A DNA stretch of 6,741 nucleotides, from NCBI GenBank assembly GCA_947095945.1, contig CAMUQM010000107.1, positions 1 through 6,741 on the forward strand, written 5' to 3'. Shown piece by piece: positions 5,397-6,741 of the stretch. The position numbers and the translations under genes are program-made. Below the pieces are notes generated by a model. It was not told the origin of the DNA, searched no databases, and saw only the letters and a program-made list of their open reading frames with translations. Positions within the stretch are counted from its first letter, which is position 1. The number at the start of each line of letters is the position of its first letter. Source of the DNA: an uncultured Prevotella sp. GTDB taxonomy: Bacteria > Bacteroidota > Bacteroidia > Bacteroidales > Bacteroidaceae.

Positions 5397-6741
5397 TTAT
5401 ATTCTCTTTAAAAGTTTCTCAACTTTCGTCTTTACACCATGCTTGCTTAGTAGGTAAGTATACCGATAATCGTATGGATTATAGGATGTTGGTGAACTAT
5501 TTATTAGCTGGATATTACGTGAGTTAGCAAACTGTAAGATGCCTTTAATGTTGTTTGGATGTAGACGACCAATCTCATCCATCATACAATGGACGATGAA
5601 ATCACCACTCTTACGGGCTGCCTTCTTCTTGAATACGTTGATAAGCATGATGTTAACCATTGCCTTTACTAAGATGTCTGTTCCGTCTGAACCAACGTTA
5701 TTAATGCGTTCTACCCAGCTTGTATCATTGTCGTTCTCTTTTACACGGAACTGTAAACGGAAGGCATCACCCAATGATACGATGTTACGATTGGGCTCGT
5801 TCTGTAACTGATGAGATAAACTTTTCAGATAGTCTACAACCTTTCGGTTTACTTCATCACGATTATCACTTGAGAAGAGGTTAAGTTCTCCTATAGAAAG
5901 AGCATTCTCAATGCAGTAATTATGAATAGATATAAGCAACTGCATAAGCTTGTCTGACGACTCATTTGCTCTTAATTCTATACTTTTAATGACTCCAGCA
6001 AAGTTCTTCTCAACAAAGTCTCGATTGATGTCAAGGATTACTCCATCCACATCAGATCGACGTTTCATCAACGCGCCGACCTCAGTTGAAATACGTCCCA
6101 AGATGTCTTTGTAATGCTCACTGGTACGTCTTCGGTATTCTTCTATCTTATTATTGTCGATAAACTCTTGTAAGTCAACTGCAATCTGCATATAATCTGC
6201 GTCTGTAATAGGTATTGTGTTGAAGTGAAAAGCATTCTGCGGCTTAAAGTTACGATTGAAGTTTACAACAGTGCTTTTTAGTATCTCAATGGCTTCTCGT
6301 TTCTGATTAATGGTGCCTCTCAGCTGACTTATTAGCTGTAGACAGTCTAAATGCGTAGACTTTACCTTATTATCAGCGAGATAATCGTTGGATACTAAGT
6401 GTTCATTTTCTATGACTTGATGATATTGATTTAGTCCATCTCGTCTATGAGCGAGGTCTTTTTGGATAGCTCTCTGTTGGTCTTCAAGTCCCTGTCTCTT
6501 CTTCTCTATGCGTATTCGTTTGTCTTCGTAGCGTTGTTGCAACATAATAAGTCGCTGCCCAATCTCCTTTATATTGTTTCTAATATCAGCCTCTTTGGAG
6601 AATAGAGACTCCACCGCATCTTCGTATTTGATTACGTCATTGCGGTCTGTTTCTATCTGTTGAAGTAGCTTGTTAAGTTCATCAAGTGCTTTGCGATATT
6701 CGTTCAATAGTTTGATATCTACTCCTTTGCCTTCAAGCTCA
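5397..6741 (-). CDS. SMC/MukB-like ATPase, C-terminal part (JetC/MksB-like; 5' end outside window)
   Basis: The frame is open from the window edge (first full codon GAG at 6740-6738) to TAA at 5399-5397, giving 447 visible codons. A TTG at 6707 is not a credible start because coding sequence continues upstream of it. The first 150 residues or so are charged and heptad-like (for example IEKKRQGLEDQQRAIQKDL), the returning arm of a long coiled coil. A head half-domain follows. NNVGSDGTDILVKAM (GSDGTD at 5693-5676) sits where the ABC signature is expected, and the hydrophobic strand FIVHCMMDEIG ends in Walker B Asp-Glu (5579-5574). IGRLHP (D-loop position) and the strand IQLINSSP close the head. 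The Walker A half must lie upstream. This order is that of SMC, MukB and MksB/JetC proteins; the signature form recalls the DUF3584 family of large bacterial ATPases. Being directly followed by a Toprim gene favours a Wadjet/MksBEFG-type complex that loads on DNA and extrudes it. A RecN/SbcC-like repair ATPase is the main alternative. Confidence 0.7.
   Translation of the reverse strand, partial: ELEGKGVDIKLLNEYRKALDELNKLLQQIETDRNDVIKYEDAVESLFSKEADIRNNIKEIGQRLIMLQQRYEDKRIRIEKKRQGLEDQQRAIQKDLAHRRDGLNQYHQVIENEHLVSNDYLADNKVKSTHLDCLQLISQLRGTINQKREAIEILKSTVVNFNRNFKPQNAFHFNTIPITDADYMQIAVDLQEFIDNNKIEEYRRRTSEHYKDILGRISTEVGALMKRRSDVDGVILDINRDFVEKNFAGVIKSIELRANESSDKLMQLLISIHNYCIENALSIGELNLFSSDNRDEVNRKVVDYLKSLSHQLQNEPNRNIVSLGDAFRLQFRVKENDNDTSWVERINNVGSDGTDILVKAMVNIMLINVFKKKAARKSGDFIVHCMMDEIGRLHPNNIKGILQFANSRNIQLINSSPTSYNPYDYRYTYLLSKHGVKTKVEKLLKRI

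Noticed and set aside
4920..5457. Plus-strand open frames opposite the Toprim gene
   Set aside because: They are antisense shadows: the minus-strand protein has recognisable Toprim motifs, and the plus-strand translations show no domain or promoter.
6705..6707. TTG as the start codon of the SMC-like protein
   Set aside because: The frame stays open upstream to the window edge with coding-like sequence (ELEGKGVDIKL), and the ATPase would lack its Walker A half, so the gene is simply cut by the window.

Overview
The window looks like chromosomal DNA from a member of the Bacteroidota, most likely Prevotella or a close relative. It is AT-rich. Two gene starts are preceded by TAnnTTTG boxes, the -7 element of Bacteroidota promoters, and no gene has a strong Shine-Dalgarno sequence. 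The proteins read like Bacteroidales versions of their families. The genus is inferred from the feel of the sequence, not from a search.

Left part (1-1660): the 3' half of an N-acetylneuraminate lyase gene (nanA) on the + strand ends at a strong hairpin terminator. It converges on a complete type I L-asparaginase gene (ansA) on the - strand. Middle (1630-2180): a 551-base divergent intergenic region holds one outward-facing promoter for each flanking gene. Midway between them lies a striking array of 22-bp units, each of which is itself a small palindrome. Next come a uridine phosphorylase gene (2181-3056) and, 13 bases later on the same strand, mnmE (3070-4497), the GTPase for wobble-uridine tRNA modification. 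These four genes are metabolic or housekeeping: sialic acid breakdown, asparagine deamidation, pyrimidine salvage and tRNA modification.

Right part (4539-6741, - strand): two genes 12 bases apart that converge on mnmE and have a different character. The first transcribed is open at the window edge. It encodes a long coiled coil followed by the C-terminal half of an ABC/SMC-type ATPase head, with a GSDGTD signature-like motif and an MMDE Walker B. The second encodes a protein with a winged-helix-like N-terminus and a C-terminal Toprim-like fold (IGIENMENF, then GDFD). An SMC-like ATPase followed directly by a Toprim nuclease as the last gene matches the JetC-JetD (MksB-MksG) end of Wadjet/MksBEFG plasmid-defence condensins. 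The kleisin and kite subunit genes (JetA/JetB type) would be expected just beyond base 6741. This pair is the best candidate here for a little-described system; the assignment rests on motifs and gene order only.
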